Assembly: GCA_031292515.1 (NCBI GenBank)
Contig: JARLGZ010000098.1
Span: 1-64,000, forward strand
Reading direction: 5' to 3'
Length of the DNA: 64,000 bases
From: Puia sp.
Lineage (GTDB): Bacteria > Bacteroidota > Bacteroidia > Chitinophagales > Chitinophagaceae
The position numbers and the translations under genes were made by a program. Of the stretch, positions 35,931 through 43,606 are shown piece after piece. Within the stretch, counting starts at the first letter, position 1; every line of letters begins with the position of its first letter. The notes beneath the pieces were generated by a model. The model saw only the letters and a list, made by a program, of their open reading frames with translations, had not been told where the DNA came from and made no database searches.

Positions 35931-36644
35931 TCAGGATTTTATATCCAACAGATTATCTTTATACATGCGCCCGATCGGGATCGTTATATTATTGATAATC
36001 AATTTGTTGCTTGAAATTTTTGCGATAAGGTGTTTTTGTACGGCATAACTGCGGTGCACCCTGATAAAGCTACGGAAATTGTCCTCTTTAAGCAGACTGC
36101 CGATCGGCGATAACACGCAGTACTTTTTTTCGGCTGTAAATAACAGCGTATAGTCTTTTAAAGCCTCTATGTATAGGATCTCATGAAGCTTTACTTTAAT
36201 GAAGGAATGGCCGTCTTTTATAAAGACCGCATCGCCTCCCAGGCTGTACTCATACAGTGCTGCCTTCTTCCTGATATCGATGTATTCGTGAATACGCGCT
36301 ACCGTGCGTTCAAAACGATCTCCTTTAATGGGCTTCACGAGGAAATCGAGGGCGGAAAGTTCAAAGCTTTCGGCAGCCATGTCGGCAAAAGAGGTCACAA
36401 ATATGCACACCGGTATATGCATAAGCCTGCGCCTGAATTCAAATCCGTCGGTTCCGGGCATGTCGATATCCGAAAAAAGTATATTTATATCTCCCGTTTC
36501 AATGATTTTCAAAGCCTCATCAACCGAAGAACATACACCGCAAACATTTATCTGTGGATATTTTCGTACAAAGGAGAGGGTTGTAAGCCGGTCAATTTCA
36601 TCATCGTCAACTATTACACAATTATATTTCGTGAATTCAGCCAT
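35931..36644 (-). CDS. LytTR-type response regulator
   Basis: The 237-residue protein has a receiver domain (about 1-125; VIVDDDEIDR, phospho-acceptor in LFSDIDMPGTDG, and LVKPIK) and a C-terminal LytTR DNA-binding domain (about 135-235; KVKLHEILYIEALKDYTLLF, FIRVHRSYAVQKHLI). I choose the ATG at 36644 because MAEFTKYNC fits the receiver start. The frame continues 48 codons upstream without family similarity. It is transcribed first, with the TPR kinase 12 bp downstream, as a two-component operon. The target is unknown. Confidence 0.9.
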   Translation of the reverse strand: MAEFTKYNCVIVDDDEIDRLTTLSFVRKYPQINVCGVCSSVDEALKIIETGDINILFSDIDMPGTDGFEFRRRLMHIPVCIFVTSFADMAAESFELSALDFLVKPIKGDRFERTVARIHEYIDIRKKAALYEYSLGGDAVFIKDGHSFIKVKLHEILYIEALKDYTLLFTAEKKYCVLSPIGSLLKEDNFRSFIRVHRSYAVQKHLIAKISSNKLIINNITIPIGRMYKDNLLDIKS

Positions 36645-36760
36645 TTTCCAACCACTTGCATTTATAAAGAGATATTGCTGGTAAGATAGCAAAAATACGA
36701 ACAACCTTGCGGGTGGAATTGAAATGTTATGGATATCTTCAGCTCCGGAATACCCCGGAA

Positions 36761-36800
36761 CGCTCCGAAACATTCCGAAACGTCCCAAAACGTTCCGAAA
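36761..36800. repeat. Four 10-bp tandem repeats
   Basis: CGCTCCGAAA, CATTCCGAAA, CGTCCCAAAA and CGTTCCGAAA run head to tail at 36761-36800, with a related CCCGGAA just before. A 10-bp period puts each copy on the same face of the helix. The array lies 117-156 bp upstream of the LytTR start, in its probable promoter region. Confidence 0.6.
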
Positions 36801-36808
36801 CGAAAATG

Positions 36809-36827
36809 CCCCCGACAGGGTCGGGGG
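36809..36827 (-). terminator. GC-rich hairpin after the lipoprotein gene
   Basis: CCCCCGAC (36809-36816) and GTCGGGGG (36820-36827) form a perfect 8-bp stem with an AGG loop. On the minus strand it follows the lipoprotein stop by about 100 bp and is followed by only CATTTTCG, so the U tract is weak. It probably insulates the LytTR promoter from the lipoprotein transcript. Confidence 0.45.
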
Positions 36828-36880
36828 ACAGGGATACGATTGGCGGGGAGAAGGCGACCCGCCACAACAATTAATATATC

Positions 36881-36937
36881 ATCATTTGCCTAATCCGTCA
36901 TCGTTTGTCTGATTCGTCATTATTTGCCTAATTCGTC
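36881..36937. repeat. Three 19-bp tandem repeats across the lipoprotein stop
   Basis: ATCATTTGCCTAATCCGTC (36881-36899), ATCGTTTGTCTGATTCGTC (36900-36918) and ATTATTTGCCTAATTCGTC (36919-36937) are tandem copies. The last one contains the stop codon of the leftward lipoprotein gene. An 11-base string from the middle copy (TCGTTTGTCTG, 36901-36911) recurs in inverted form (CAGACAAACGA, 37840-37850) on the other side of the gene. Confidence 0.7.
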
Positions 36938-37785
36938 GTCCTCTTATGCATAACCGGGGGATTGCCCGCCTCTCCGTAATAATCCTTCGTCTGACCATAA
37001 ATGGGAACTCTCCCTTTAATGAAATCGCGGGTATCGGCATAGATGGTATTGCCATCGTTCGAGATGATGCCGAAATAGGGGATCCCCGTCGAAATAGTTT
37101 CGTTATAACCATAGAAATAGACCCGGGAACCGTGCTGAAAATATTCAATGGAGACAAGCGTCTGGTTAGGGACCAACCCGATTTCCGCCGGACCCCCATT
37201 GCGGGAATAATTGCAGAAACTATTTGAATTGAATTGTGTCCCATTGATGTCCGGGTACCACGGACTCCCTTGTGTCGAATTGGGCTCCATGCTCGTGTCG
37301 CAGGTCCAGAAGCTGGTCCCAAGTGCAGCCGCGGTTTTGGTGATTTTGGTGAGACCCGGGAAATAGAACTGGTTTCCCGCCAGTCCGTTTGACCCGCCAC
37401 TAAGACCTGAAAGGTCAGGAGAGAAATCGTAGACCTGCGTGTCGGCGATGTCTTTGAAATAGACCGTAACACTCGGGCCGCCCCCGCTCGCTGTCCCTAC
37501 CTGCAGGATCTTACCCGAAAGGCTGTCCGGATCGAACGTGTTGCCATTAAACATAAAAAAGCAATAATCGGTTACCGTGCTGTCCGCGTTGAAATGTACG
37601 AGGATCGGCTTCTCCCACTCCCTGCTAAGCTCTGTCATAGAACCTTCATACTCATAGCCGGCAAAGGCGAAACTGCCGGAAGTGCCCGTGCCGCCGCCAC
37701 TCCCCCCTTTCAACGAATTCGACTTGGAACAGCCGATGACAAAACCTGCCATCACCATAACGGAAAATATAACTGGATATCGCAT
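36928..37785 (-). CDS. Lipoprotein of unknown function
   Basis: The 285-residue protein has a lipoprotein signal with lipobox VIGC (C19). A Gly/Ser-rich linker (about 23-38) and a beta-rich domain with many Tyr, Asn and Thr residues follow. Four other Cys residues lie at about 75, 166 and 196 onward. No family was recognised. A -7-like TAGATTTG on the minus strand (complement of 37802-37809) lies about 17 bp before the ATG. Short repeats flank the gene on both sides. Export to the outer membrane is inferred from the lipobox. Confidence 0.6.
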   Translation of the reverse strand: MRYPVIFSVMVMAGFVIGCSKSNSLKGGSGGGTGTSGSFAFAGYEYEGSMTELSREWEKPILVHFNADSTVTDYCFFMFNGNTFDPDSLSGKILQVGTASGGGPSVTVYFKDIADTQVYDFSPDLSGLSGGSNGLAGNQFYFPGLTKITKTAAALGTSFWTCDTSMEPNSTQGSPWYPDINGTQFNSNSFCNYSRNGGPAEIGLVPNQTLVSIEYFQHGSRVYFYGYNETISTGIPYFGIISNDGNTIYADTRDFIKGRVPIYGQTKDYYGEAGNPPVMHKRTTN

Positions 37786-38127
37786 AAAATGTTTTAAGAC
37801 CCAAATCTACCTCCCTAAAAGAAGACCTGGTCCCGCCGCCAGACAAACGACGGTTTGAATCGACAAACGACATGGCCCGGCGAATGCCACAGTGCCGCTC
37901 TGCCCATGTTCCCCTGCTTTCCTCTTTAGGTATTGGATTTGTATCTGTCGCCAAAAGTCCCTGATCTGTTGAATTTTTTGTCCTGCCGGAGAGAAGAGAA
38001 TGAATACAAACCTTTTTAAACAGTATCATGCTGCATACACATTTCATCAATTAATTCCGGCAGGTGGTCAATCCGTTGTCATAAATGGCCCCGTTATTCA
38101 TTGTTTTGAGGATTAATAGACATATTT
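37786..38127. other. Divergent intergenic region with a direct repeat
   Basis: This 342-bp gap separates the leftward lipoprotein gene and the rightward carboxylesterase. It contains GACAAACGAC twice (37842-37851 and 37862-37871), a 20-bp period, overlapping the 11-mer that is also found beyond the far end of the lipoprotein gene. No gene, RNA or strong hairpin was seen in the rest. Confidence 0.45.
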
Positions 38128-39735
38128 ATGATAGGGCTGCTATTTAAATTCATTGCCGGTCTGATTAAAATCATTGCCGGGTTGACGGTTTGTTTTTTCG
38201 TTTTATTCTCCCAAACTGTACAAAGCCAGGATATCGCGCAGACACCGGATATCGTTCGGACAAAAGCCGGTCTCATAGCGGGCGCCCTCAACGCAACGGG
38301 CGACGTGCGCATCTTCAAGGGTGTCCCCTACGCAGCGCCGCCGGTCGGCGAACTGCGGTGGAAGGAACCACAGCCCCTTACCCCCTGGGAAGGCGTCCGG
38401 AAATGTGACCAATTTGGACCCAACGCCATCCAGAGAAAGCATCCTCCAAGAGGCGCCTACGGCGAAGAGATCCTGATCCCGACGAATGGCAAGCTCAGCG
38501 AGGACTGCCTGTATCTAAATGTTTGGGTACCGGCGACCCCGGCCAACCAGCAGCTAACCACCAACGGTAAACAGGCCAAAATGCCGGTGATCGTCATCGT
38601 CCATGGGGGCACCCTTTTGGAAGGCTCGGGTTCCGTAGCGGTGCTGAACGGTGAGGAAACCGCGAAAAAAGGAGTTATCGTCGTGACCATCAATTACCGC
38701 GTCGGGATACTCGGTTTTCTGGCGCACCCCGCCTTATCCCGGGAGTCCCCCCACCATGCTTCCGGGAACTATGGCATCCTGGATATGATCGCCGCATTTC
38801 ACTGGGTAAAGGAGAATATTGCCGCCTTTGGCGGAGATCCCGATAATATCACCGCCGATGGCGGGTCCGCAGGTTCCTGCGGGCTGCTTACCATCATTGC
38901 ATCTCCGCTCGGAAAAGGCTTGTTCAGGCGGATGATCTCCGAGAGCGGTCCGCTGCTGAAACCCGATTGTCTTCCCACGCTTACGCAAAGAGAACAGGAA
39001 GGACTGGAAACGATGAACAAAGCCCATGCCGCTACCCTGGAAGAGATGCGGGCCCTACCGGATTCCGTATTATTGCAATACAACCAATTCCGGTTTCCGG
39101 CCGTCGACAATTATTTGCTCCGGGAACAGGTGCTCAATATTTTCCTGGCCGGAAAGCAAAACGATGTCGACTTACTGATCGGCTACAATGAAGGCGACGA
39201 AGACATCGATGAATCGATCGTGCCGGCGGCCGCCTTCACGGAAAATGCCCGGAAGAGATACGGGCCCCGCGCGGCCGATTTTTTGAAGATCTATCCGGCC
39301 CATACGGATGCGGAAGCGGAGCAATCGCAATACGCCGTATCCCGGGATACCGTATTTGCCCTGCAAAATTATGTGTGTGCGAAATGGCAAAGCAGGCATG
39401 GCAACCGGAAGACCTATTTCTTCTACTTTTGCCGCTCCTCACCCGGTACCCCCGACTATGGCGCCTTTCATGGTTCCCAATCCGCGTATGTACTGCATAA
39501 TCTCGACAAGTGGAAAAGGCCCTTTAAAGAATGGGACCGGACATTGAGCAATTCGATGAACCAGTATTGGGTCGACTTCGCCAAAACAGGCAATCCCAAT
39601 GGCAAGGGGTTGCCGGCCTGGCCGGCCTTTACCAGTGAGCATCCCAAAGTCATGCAATTCGGGGATACGATAAAGCCTGTCGATCTCCCGGCGACGCAGG
39701 CTTTCCCCTTTGTCGATCCCGGCAGTAACCCCTGA
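38128..39735 (+). CDS. Type B carboxylesterase
   Basis: The 535-residue enzyme has an N-terminal hydrophobic segment and signal (about 1-34). A carboxylesterase domain follows, with the FKGVPYAAPPVGELRW entry motif, SEDCLYLNVW, VIVHGG oxyanion loop, nucleophile S247 in GGSAGS and catalytic His in GAFHGS. Most family members read GESAGG at the nucleophile; here the Glu before Ser is Gly. It is exported and would cleave carboxyl esters. Its neighbour on the left is the divergent lipoprotein. Substrate unknown. Confidence 0.88.
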   Translation: MIGLLFKFIAGLIKIIAGLTVCFFVLFSQTVQSQDIAQTPDIVRTKAGLIAGALNATGDVRIFKGVPYAAPPVGELRWKEPQPLTPWEGVRKCDQFGPNAIQRKHPPRGAYGEEILIPTNGKLSEDCLYLNVWVPATPANQQLTTNGKQAKMPVIVIVHGGTLLEGSGSVAVLNGEETAKKGVIVVTINYRVGILGFLAHPALSRESPHHASGNYGILDMIAAFHWVKENIAAFGGDPDNITADGGSAGSCGLLTIIASPLGKGLFRRMISESGPLLKPDCLPTLTQREQEGLETMNKAHAATLEEMRALPDSVLLQYNQFRFPAVDNYLLREQVLNIFLAGKQNDVDLLIGYNEGDEDIDESIVPAAAFTENARKRYGPRAADFLKIYPAHTDAEAEQSQYAVSRDTVFALQNYVCAKWQSRHGNRKTYFFYFCRSSPGTPDYGAFHGSQSAYVLHNLDKWKRPFKEWDRTLSNSMNQYWVDFAKTGNPNGKGLPAWPAFTSEHPKVMQFGDTIKPVDLPATQAFPFVDPGSNP

Positions 39736-39832
39736 GGTTCATCGGCGGAGGCTGTTTTGTTCGATAGGTGGGATGGTAGATTGTATACCAATCCCTATGA
39801 AAAAGCCTAATGCAAATGAACATGAATATTTG

Positions 39833-41017
39833 CTAAAAGTTCGCAAGTATATTGATTTCAATGATACCTTCCTTACTATAGGATGCAACTATGCTGCCGT
39901 TTCTGGCCAGGACGATATCTTTTGCCAACCGAAAAGGCAATCCATCGGGGGAGAGGTTCGAATTGTCGAGCCAGAGACAGCCGGAATTAAGTTTGTTTAT
40001 CGACTGTCCCGTCAATTTTAATGACGATTTGGAATTCATCATTATCCGGATAGCTAAACCCTGCGCTTGCTCTGAAATTTCTTCGATGACGATTTCTCCG
40101 CTATCTGCGCAATCAAATAACCATAGTATCGAGCTATAGATGATAAAATGGAACTCATTTGCACAGCGGACTTCCCGCCGGAGATCAGATGCTTTATTGA
40201 TCAAAGAGTAGCCTCCGCTGTAAGATATCCTGTTCAGGTCCTCGAACAGGCATTCCACGAATATATTCGTATTAATCGAAGCTCCCATGGAATCATTTCT
40301 GTAACTGCGGATTTTTCCCCATTGCACCACGTTGTCGAGAAGCGCAAGAATCCTGTTGAACTGCCGCGCCGCAACCACCGCAAACTTGGCCATATCAAAT
40401 CGGATGTCGACTTCCTTTTGCAATAGGTTCAGAAATGTTCCGGTTGCCGCAAGAGGGCTTTTTACATCCCTCAATATGATGCTCATCAAGAGATTTTGGG
40501 TCTTATTAACCCGTTCCAAATTCTCATTTATCCTTTTCAGCTCGAGATGCTTTACAACTTGCTGGCTTAATACATATAATGCAAATCTCTGGTCTTCGTT
40601 CAGGTCATTTGGCGAAATATCCAACACGCACAACGTTCCTATGGGATTGCCCCGATAAGACATCAGCGGGATACCCGCGTAAAATCTAATGCCGCCTGCA
40701 CCGTTTACAAAAGGATTGTCTCGGAACCGGTCGTCTTTCGCCGTATCCTTCACCAACAATAGTGAATTACCGAGGATCGTATGACTGCAAAATGAAATTT
40801 CCCTGGGCGTCTCATTGAAATCTACCCCGATGCTGCTTTTGAACCATTGCCTCTTTTCGTCAATCAGTGCTATCAGCGACATAGGGACCTTGGCGATCTG
40901 AGCGGCGAGCCGAACGAGGTCGTCAAACCCGACCTCTGGCGGAGTGTCCATTATTTTGTATTCCCGCAGGTCATTTAACCGGTCTGTTTCGTTTTCTGGT
41001 AGTTCGGCGATTTTCAT
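39833..41017 (-). CDS. GAF-domain pseudo-histidine kinase
   Basis: The 394-residue protein (407 if the ATG at 41056 is used) starts with the familiar NETDRLNDLREYKIMDTPPE lead-in and has a GAF domain (about 20-165). The region that should be HisKA reads SIILRDVKSPLAA, where the phospho-acceptor His (as in HDLRSPL) is Arg183. No N-box, DNGxG or G2 glycine box is visible in the C-terminal third, which still resembles an ATPase fold in length. It is therefore a pseudokinase that may sense through GAF and regulate the neighbouring PAS kinase by contact. It follows that kinase on the same strand. Confidence 0.75.
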   Translation of the reverse strand: MKIAELPENETDRLNDLREYKIMDTPPEVGFDDLVRLAAQIAKVPMSLIALIDEKRQWFKSSIGVDFNETPREISFCSHTILGNSLLLVKDTAKDDRFRDNPFVNGAGGIRFYAGIPLMSYRGNPIGTLCVLDISPNDLNEDQRFALYVLSQQVVKHLELKRINENLERVNKTQNLLMSIILRDVKSPLAATGTFLNLLQKEVDIRFDMAKFAVVAARQFNRILALLDNVVQWGKIRSYRNDSMGASINTNIFVECLFEDLNRISYSGGYSLINKASDLRREVRCANEFHFIIYSSILWLFDCADSGEIVIEEISEQAQGLAIRIMMNSKSSLKLTGQSINKLNSGCLWLDNSNLSPDGLPFRLAKDIVLARNGSIVASYSKEGIIEINILANF

Positions 41018-41064
41018 CTTTTGAGATTTAGTAGCGGTAAATGTTATTCGGCTCATTCATCTGG

Positions 41065-42162
41065 TTATTCTGCGAAATCATCTAAAGGTAAACTGACCCT
41101 TAACGTACAACCTTTCCCCTCGGCGGTCACCAGACTTGCTTTTCCATTGAATGATTCGGCCCGATGCCTGATATTCATCAGGCCAGACCCCTTTTTGGCC
41201 TTGGCAGTATCGAAACCTTTTCCATCATCTGCCATAAGCAGTTCAAACCTTTTTTCGACTGTCTCTAATTTTATTTTGAGCGTCGTCGCCTTGGCGTATT
41301 TTAGGGTGTTATTGACCTGCTCCTGGATAATTCTGTAGATGTTTTGCCTGCAGTCCTGATTAATCAGGCATTCGTCCAATTGTTCCAGATCGAGAATTAC
41401 TTTCATGCCGCTTGTGCAGGATAAGTTCGAACATAGGTCCTCAAGTAATTCATAAAGGGTAAGGTTCCTAGCGGCCGGCAAGACGAAGTCTTTGGTCAGA
41501 TTCCGGATCTCGGTGATTGCGTCTTCTAAGTATTTCGAACAGTTGTCAAGGATATCAATGCGTAAAATATTTTCGTTTCTCATATGCATAAGATATAGAT
41601 TTACACTTGCCAACAACTGGTTAACGTTATCATGCAGTTCCCTTCCGATCATCGCCCGCTCGCTTTCCTGGGCCTTTAATATGGCCCTGCTGATTGTCTT
41701 CTGCCGGAGCACTTTTTCTCTCGTCAGTCTGTTCCTCCATTTTTTCTGTTCGGTGATATCTGTTCCCAGCCCAAAGTATTGGCTCACTTTTCCAAACTCA
41801 TCATGGATCGGCTGCGCCTGCATGCGCATCCAAAATAACGTTCCGTCTTTTTTATAATTCAGGATTTCGCATTCAAAATCTTCACCTCGTCTCATTTTTT
41901 CAACCATATATTGCACCTTCCGGGCATTCGTTCGCTTCCCTTGCAGCAGATTGCCCGGTTTCCTTCCAATCGCCTCCATGGCGGAATATCCGGTGATTTT
42001 GGTGAACCCTTCATTAATCCATGTGATTCTGTTCTCTTTATCAGTTATAATAACGGCATTGACTGTATTCTTCGCTACTAACGATAGTATTCCCAGTTCC
42101 TCTTTAAGAGGGAGCGTAGGCGCCGCCAATTCATTTCCTGATCTAATGGAGGATTCCTTCAT
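41065..42162 (-). CDS. PAS-domain HisKA_3 histidine kinase
   Basis: The 365-residue cytoplasmic protein has a PAS/PAC unit (about 28-145; NAVIITDKENRITWINEGFTKITGYS, FGLGTDITEQKK), a NarX/DegS-type dimerisation domain with H177 in ELHDNVNQLLAS, and an ATPase domain with ADDGKGFD and the glycine box GSGLMNI. It is closely similar in layout to the second half of the REC-PAS kinase at 2500-4314. The pseudokinase follows downstream, 8 or 47 bp away depending on its start. The NarL-type regulator at 42958 is the likely partner of this class of kinase. Confidence 0.9.
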   Translation of the reverse strand: MKESSIRSGNELAAPTLPLKEELGILSLVAKNTVNAVIITDKENRITWINEGFTKITGYSAMEAIGRKPGNLLQGKRTNARKVQYMVEKMRRGEDFECEILNYKKDGTLFWMRMQAQPIHDEFGKVSQYFGLGTDITEQKKWRNRLTREKVLRQKTISRAILKAQESERAMIGRELHDNVNQLLASVNLYLMHMRNENILRIDILDNCSKYLEDAITEIRNLTKDFVLPAARNLTLYELLEDLCSNLSCTSGMKVILDLEQLDECLINQDCRQNIYRIIQEQVNNTLKYAKATTLKIKLETVEKRFELLMADDGKGFDTAKAKKGSGLMNIRHRAESFNGKASLVTAEGKGCTLRVSLPLDDFAE

Positions 42163-42483
42163 AAATATGGTTAAGAGATTTGAGAATCTTTTCGTGAAAT
42201 ATAGCTTTCAAATAGGGTACGGAGTAACCCGGATAAGGTATTGGCGGGATTTTTACAAGGTGACACAGAAGATCTGTTTTTGGCTTTCACAGGAAAAATT
42301 TGACTATAGTTTCGTTTGTATTTTTCTTGTTTATAATTACACAAAGTAAGGCCATATCGCAGAGCCGTAAAGTCACGGTTCTTTCACACTTTGCGTGTGA
42401 TTTTTGATCGACATCCTGTAATAGTTCTATTACAGGACGGCGCTAACGGTTTCTGTGACACTCGTTGGCGGGAGTTGATAAAC
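42163..42483. other. Intergenic region upstream of the PAS kinase
   Basis: This 321-bp gap lies between the single-domain regulator (stop at 42484) and the PAS kinase start (42162), both on the minus strand. It holds an extended 11-bp-arm palindrome (42414-42437) described separately. It also has a small rightward hairpin, TCACAC (42384-42389) and GTGTGA (42395-42400), followed by TTTTT. No coding frame was seen. Confidence 0.45.
42414..42437. promoter_or_regulatory. Palindrome with TGTAATN6ATTACA core (site 1)
   Basis: A perfect palindrome with 11-bp arms and a 2-bp centre; its inner part is TGTAATAGTTCTATTACA (42417-42434). The same outer hexamers with the same 6-bp spacer recur at 42933-42950. 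It is upstream of the PAS kinase on the minus strand. The arms resemble the GacA box (TGTAAGN6CTTACA), and GacA is a NarL-family regulator like the one encoded at 42958. It has no U tract, so it is more like an operator than a terminator. Confidence 0.55.
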
Positions 42484-42864
42484 CTAGTTAAGCGTAGATA
42501 TAATTTGTGGAATCCGATGGAATTCTAAAGACTTGTCTAAAAAGTGTTTAGCACCGATGCCGATGCAAATGCTTTTAACCTCATTGTTAGCCTGGTTGGT
42601 AAGGATAATTGCAAAAAGATTTGGATGCAGGCGGATCGCTCTTCGCAGGAGTTCGATTCCGTTATTTTCCTGCAAATGGATATCGAATATAGCGGCATTG
42701 ATCTTCGAAGTCTGTAAAAAGTCGAGCGCATCACTGAAAGTCCCGGCCAAAAGCGGGTTCCATTCCTTCCCGAACCGCCTTATCATTTGTGAAATTCGTT
42801 CCAGGATGAGCGGGGAGTCATCCACAATCAGTATATTCTTTGTTTTGTTAGCCACACTATTCAT
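42484..42864 (-). CDS. Single-domain response regulator
   Basis: The 126-residue protein is a lone receiver: acidic pair in LIVDDSP, phospho-acceptor in AIFDIHLQENNG, switch Thr in AIILTN, and a Lys in FLDKSLEF in place of the usual KP. It has no output domain and may relay phosphate between the kinases of this cluster. It lies between the NarL-type regulator and the PAS kinase on the same strand, with a TGTAATN6ATTACA dyad on either side of it. Confidence 0.88.
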   Translation of the reverse strand: MNSVANKTKNILIVDDSPLILERISQMIRRFGKEWNPLLAGTFSDALDFLQTSKINAAIFDIHLQENNGIELLRRAIRLHPNLFAIILTNQANNEVKSICIGIGAKHFLDKSLEFHRIPQIISTLN

Positions 42865-42931
42865 TCTATAAAATATAAAAACAAATGTAGCAATTCGCAG
42901 GAGAGAAAGCGTAATGGATCAGGACGGTAAT

Positions 42932-42951
42932 TTGTAATGGAACTATTACAA
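42932..42951. promoter_or_regulatory. Palindrome with TGTAATN6ATTACA core (site 2)
   Basis: TTGTAAT (42932-42938) and ATTACAA (42945-42951) flank GGAACT, giving TGTAATGGAACTATTACA (42933-42950). It shares both hexamers and the spacing with site 1. It lies just after the NarL-type regulator stop and 68 bp before the single-domain regulator start, both on the minus strand. It is a candidate operator for the latter. Confidence 0.55.
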
Positions 42952-42957
42952 GGATAA

Positions 42958-43596
42958 TTATATTTCATCGGTAAGCTTGTTCGCTATGACATATTTCGTC
43001 AGGTCGGCGTTTGTCCTGAGTTTCATTTTTTCCAGGAGTCTGCGTCGATAAGTACTTACGGTTACCGAAGATATGGACAAAGTCTTACCTATTTCAGTCA
43101 GGGTCTTTCCGGCCGCCAACATTTTCAATACTTCGAATTCTCTATCTGACAAGGACTCATGCGGCATTTGGGGGAAGTCGCCGATCATTCGGTCATTCAG
43201 CTTTTCGGCAATGCCCGGAGTAATGTATTTACGCCCTATCAGGACCCGACGGGTTGCTGCTATCAATTCCTCCGGCGCCATATTTTTGTTGAGATAGCCG
43301 GAGGCCCCCGCCTTTAGTGCTCTTATTGCATAGTGGTCCTCCGGATGTATTGAAAGGACCAGGATCGGTAACTTGGGATAGATATCCTTGATCTGAGTAA
43401 TAGCTTCCAGTCCGGTCTTTCCAGGCATGGTGAGGTCCGATATAATCAGATCCCATTCGGATTCCAGCGCTTTCTTAATCATATCTTCGGCGTCGGTAAC
43501 CTCCTCAATTGTTGCGGATGGATACTCCTTTCTCAAAATTCTCTCCAGGCCTTGTCGTACTACTGAATGGTCGTCTGCGATCAGGATTCGGAGCAT
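42958..43596 (-). CDS. NarL/FixJ-type response regulator (REC + LuxR HTH)
   Basis: The 212-residue protein has a receiver (IADDHSVVRQG, phospho-acceptor in LIISDLTMPGKTG, GYLNKN) and a C-terminal LuxR-type helix-turn-helix (SDREFEVLKMLAAGKTLTEIGKTLSISSVTVSTYRRRLLEKM). It starts 10 bp after the GAF/PAS kinase, which carries the HisKA_3 domain that normally pairs with this type of regulator. The adjoining TGTAATN6ATTACA dyads are plausible binding sites, since the NarL-family protein GacA binds a very similar sequence. This is an inference. Confidence 0.92.
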   Translation of the reverse strand: MLRILIADDHSVVRQGLERILRKEYPSATIEEVTDAEDMIKKALESEWDLIISDLTMPGKTGLEAITQIKDIYPKLPILVLSIHPEDHYAIRALKAGASGYLNKNMAPEELIAATRRVLIGRKYITPGIAEKLNDRMIGDFPQMPHESLSDREFEVLKMLAAGKTLTEIGKTLSISSVTVSTYRRRLLEKMKLRTNADLTKYVIANKLTDEI

Positions 43597-43606
43597 AGGA
43601 TTTGTT

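Noticed and set aside
36145-36160. Possible start of the LytTR regulator at the outer end of its open frame (36788)
   Set aside because: The 48 extra codons have no receiver-like character; MAEFTKYNC at 36644 fits the family start.
36761-36937. Short tandem repeats as a CRISPR array
   Set aside because: Units are 10 or 19 bp and directly joined without spacers, so they are not CRISPR repeats.
42384-42405. Hairpin TCACAC/GTGTGA followed by TTTTT on the plus strand
   Set aside because: No rightward gene precedes it and the stem is only 6 bp, so it is not called as a terminator.
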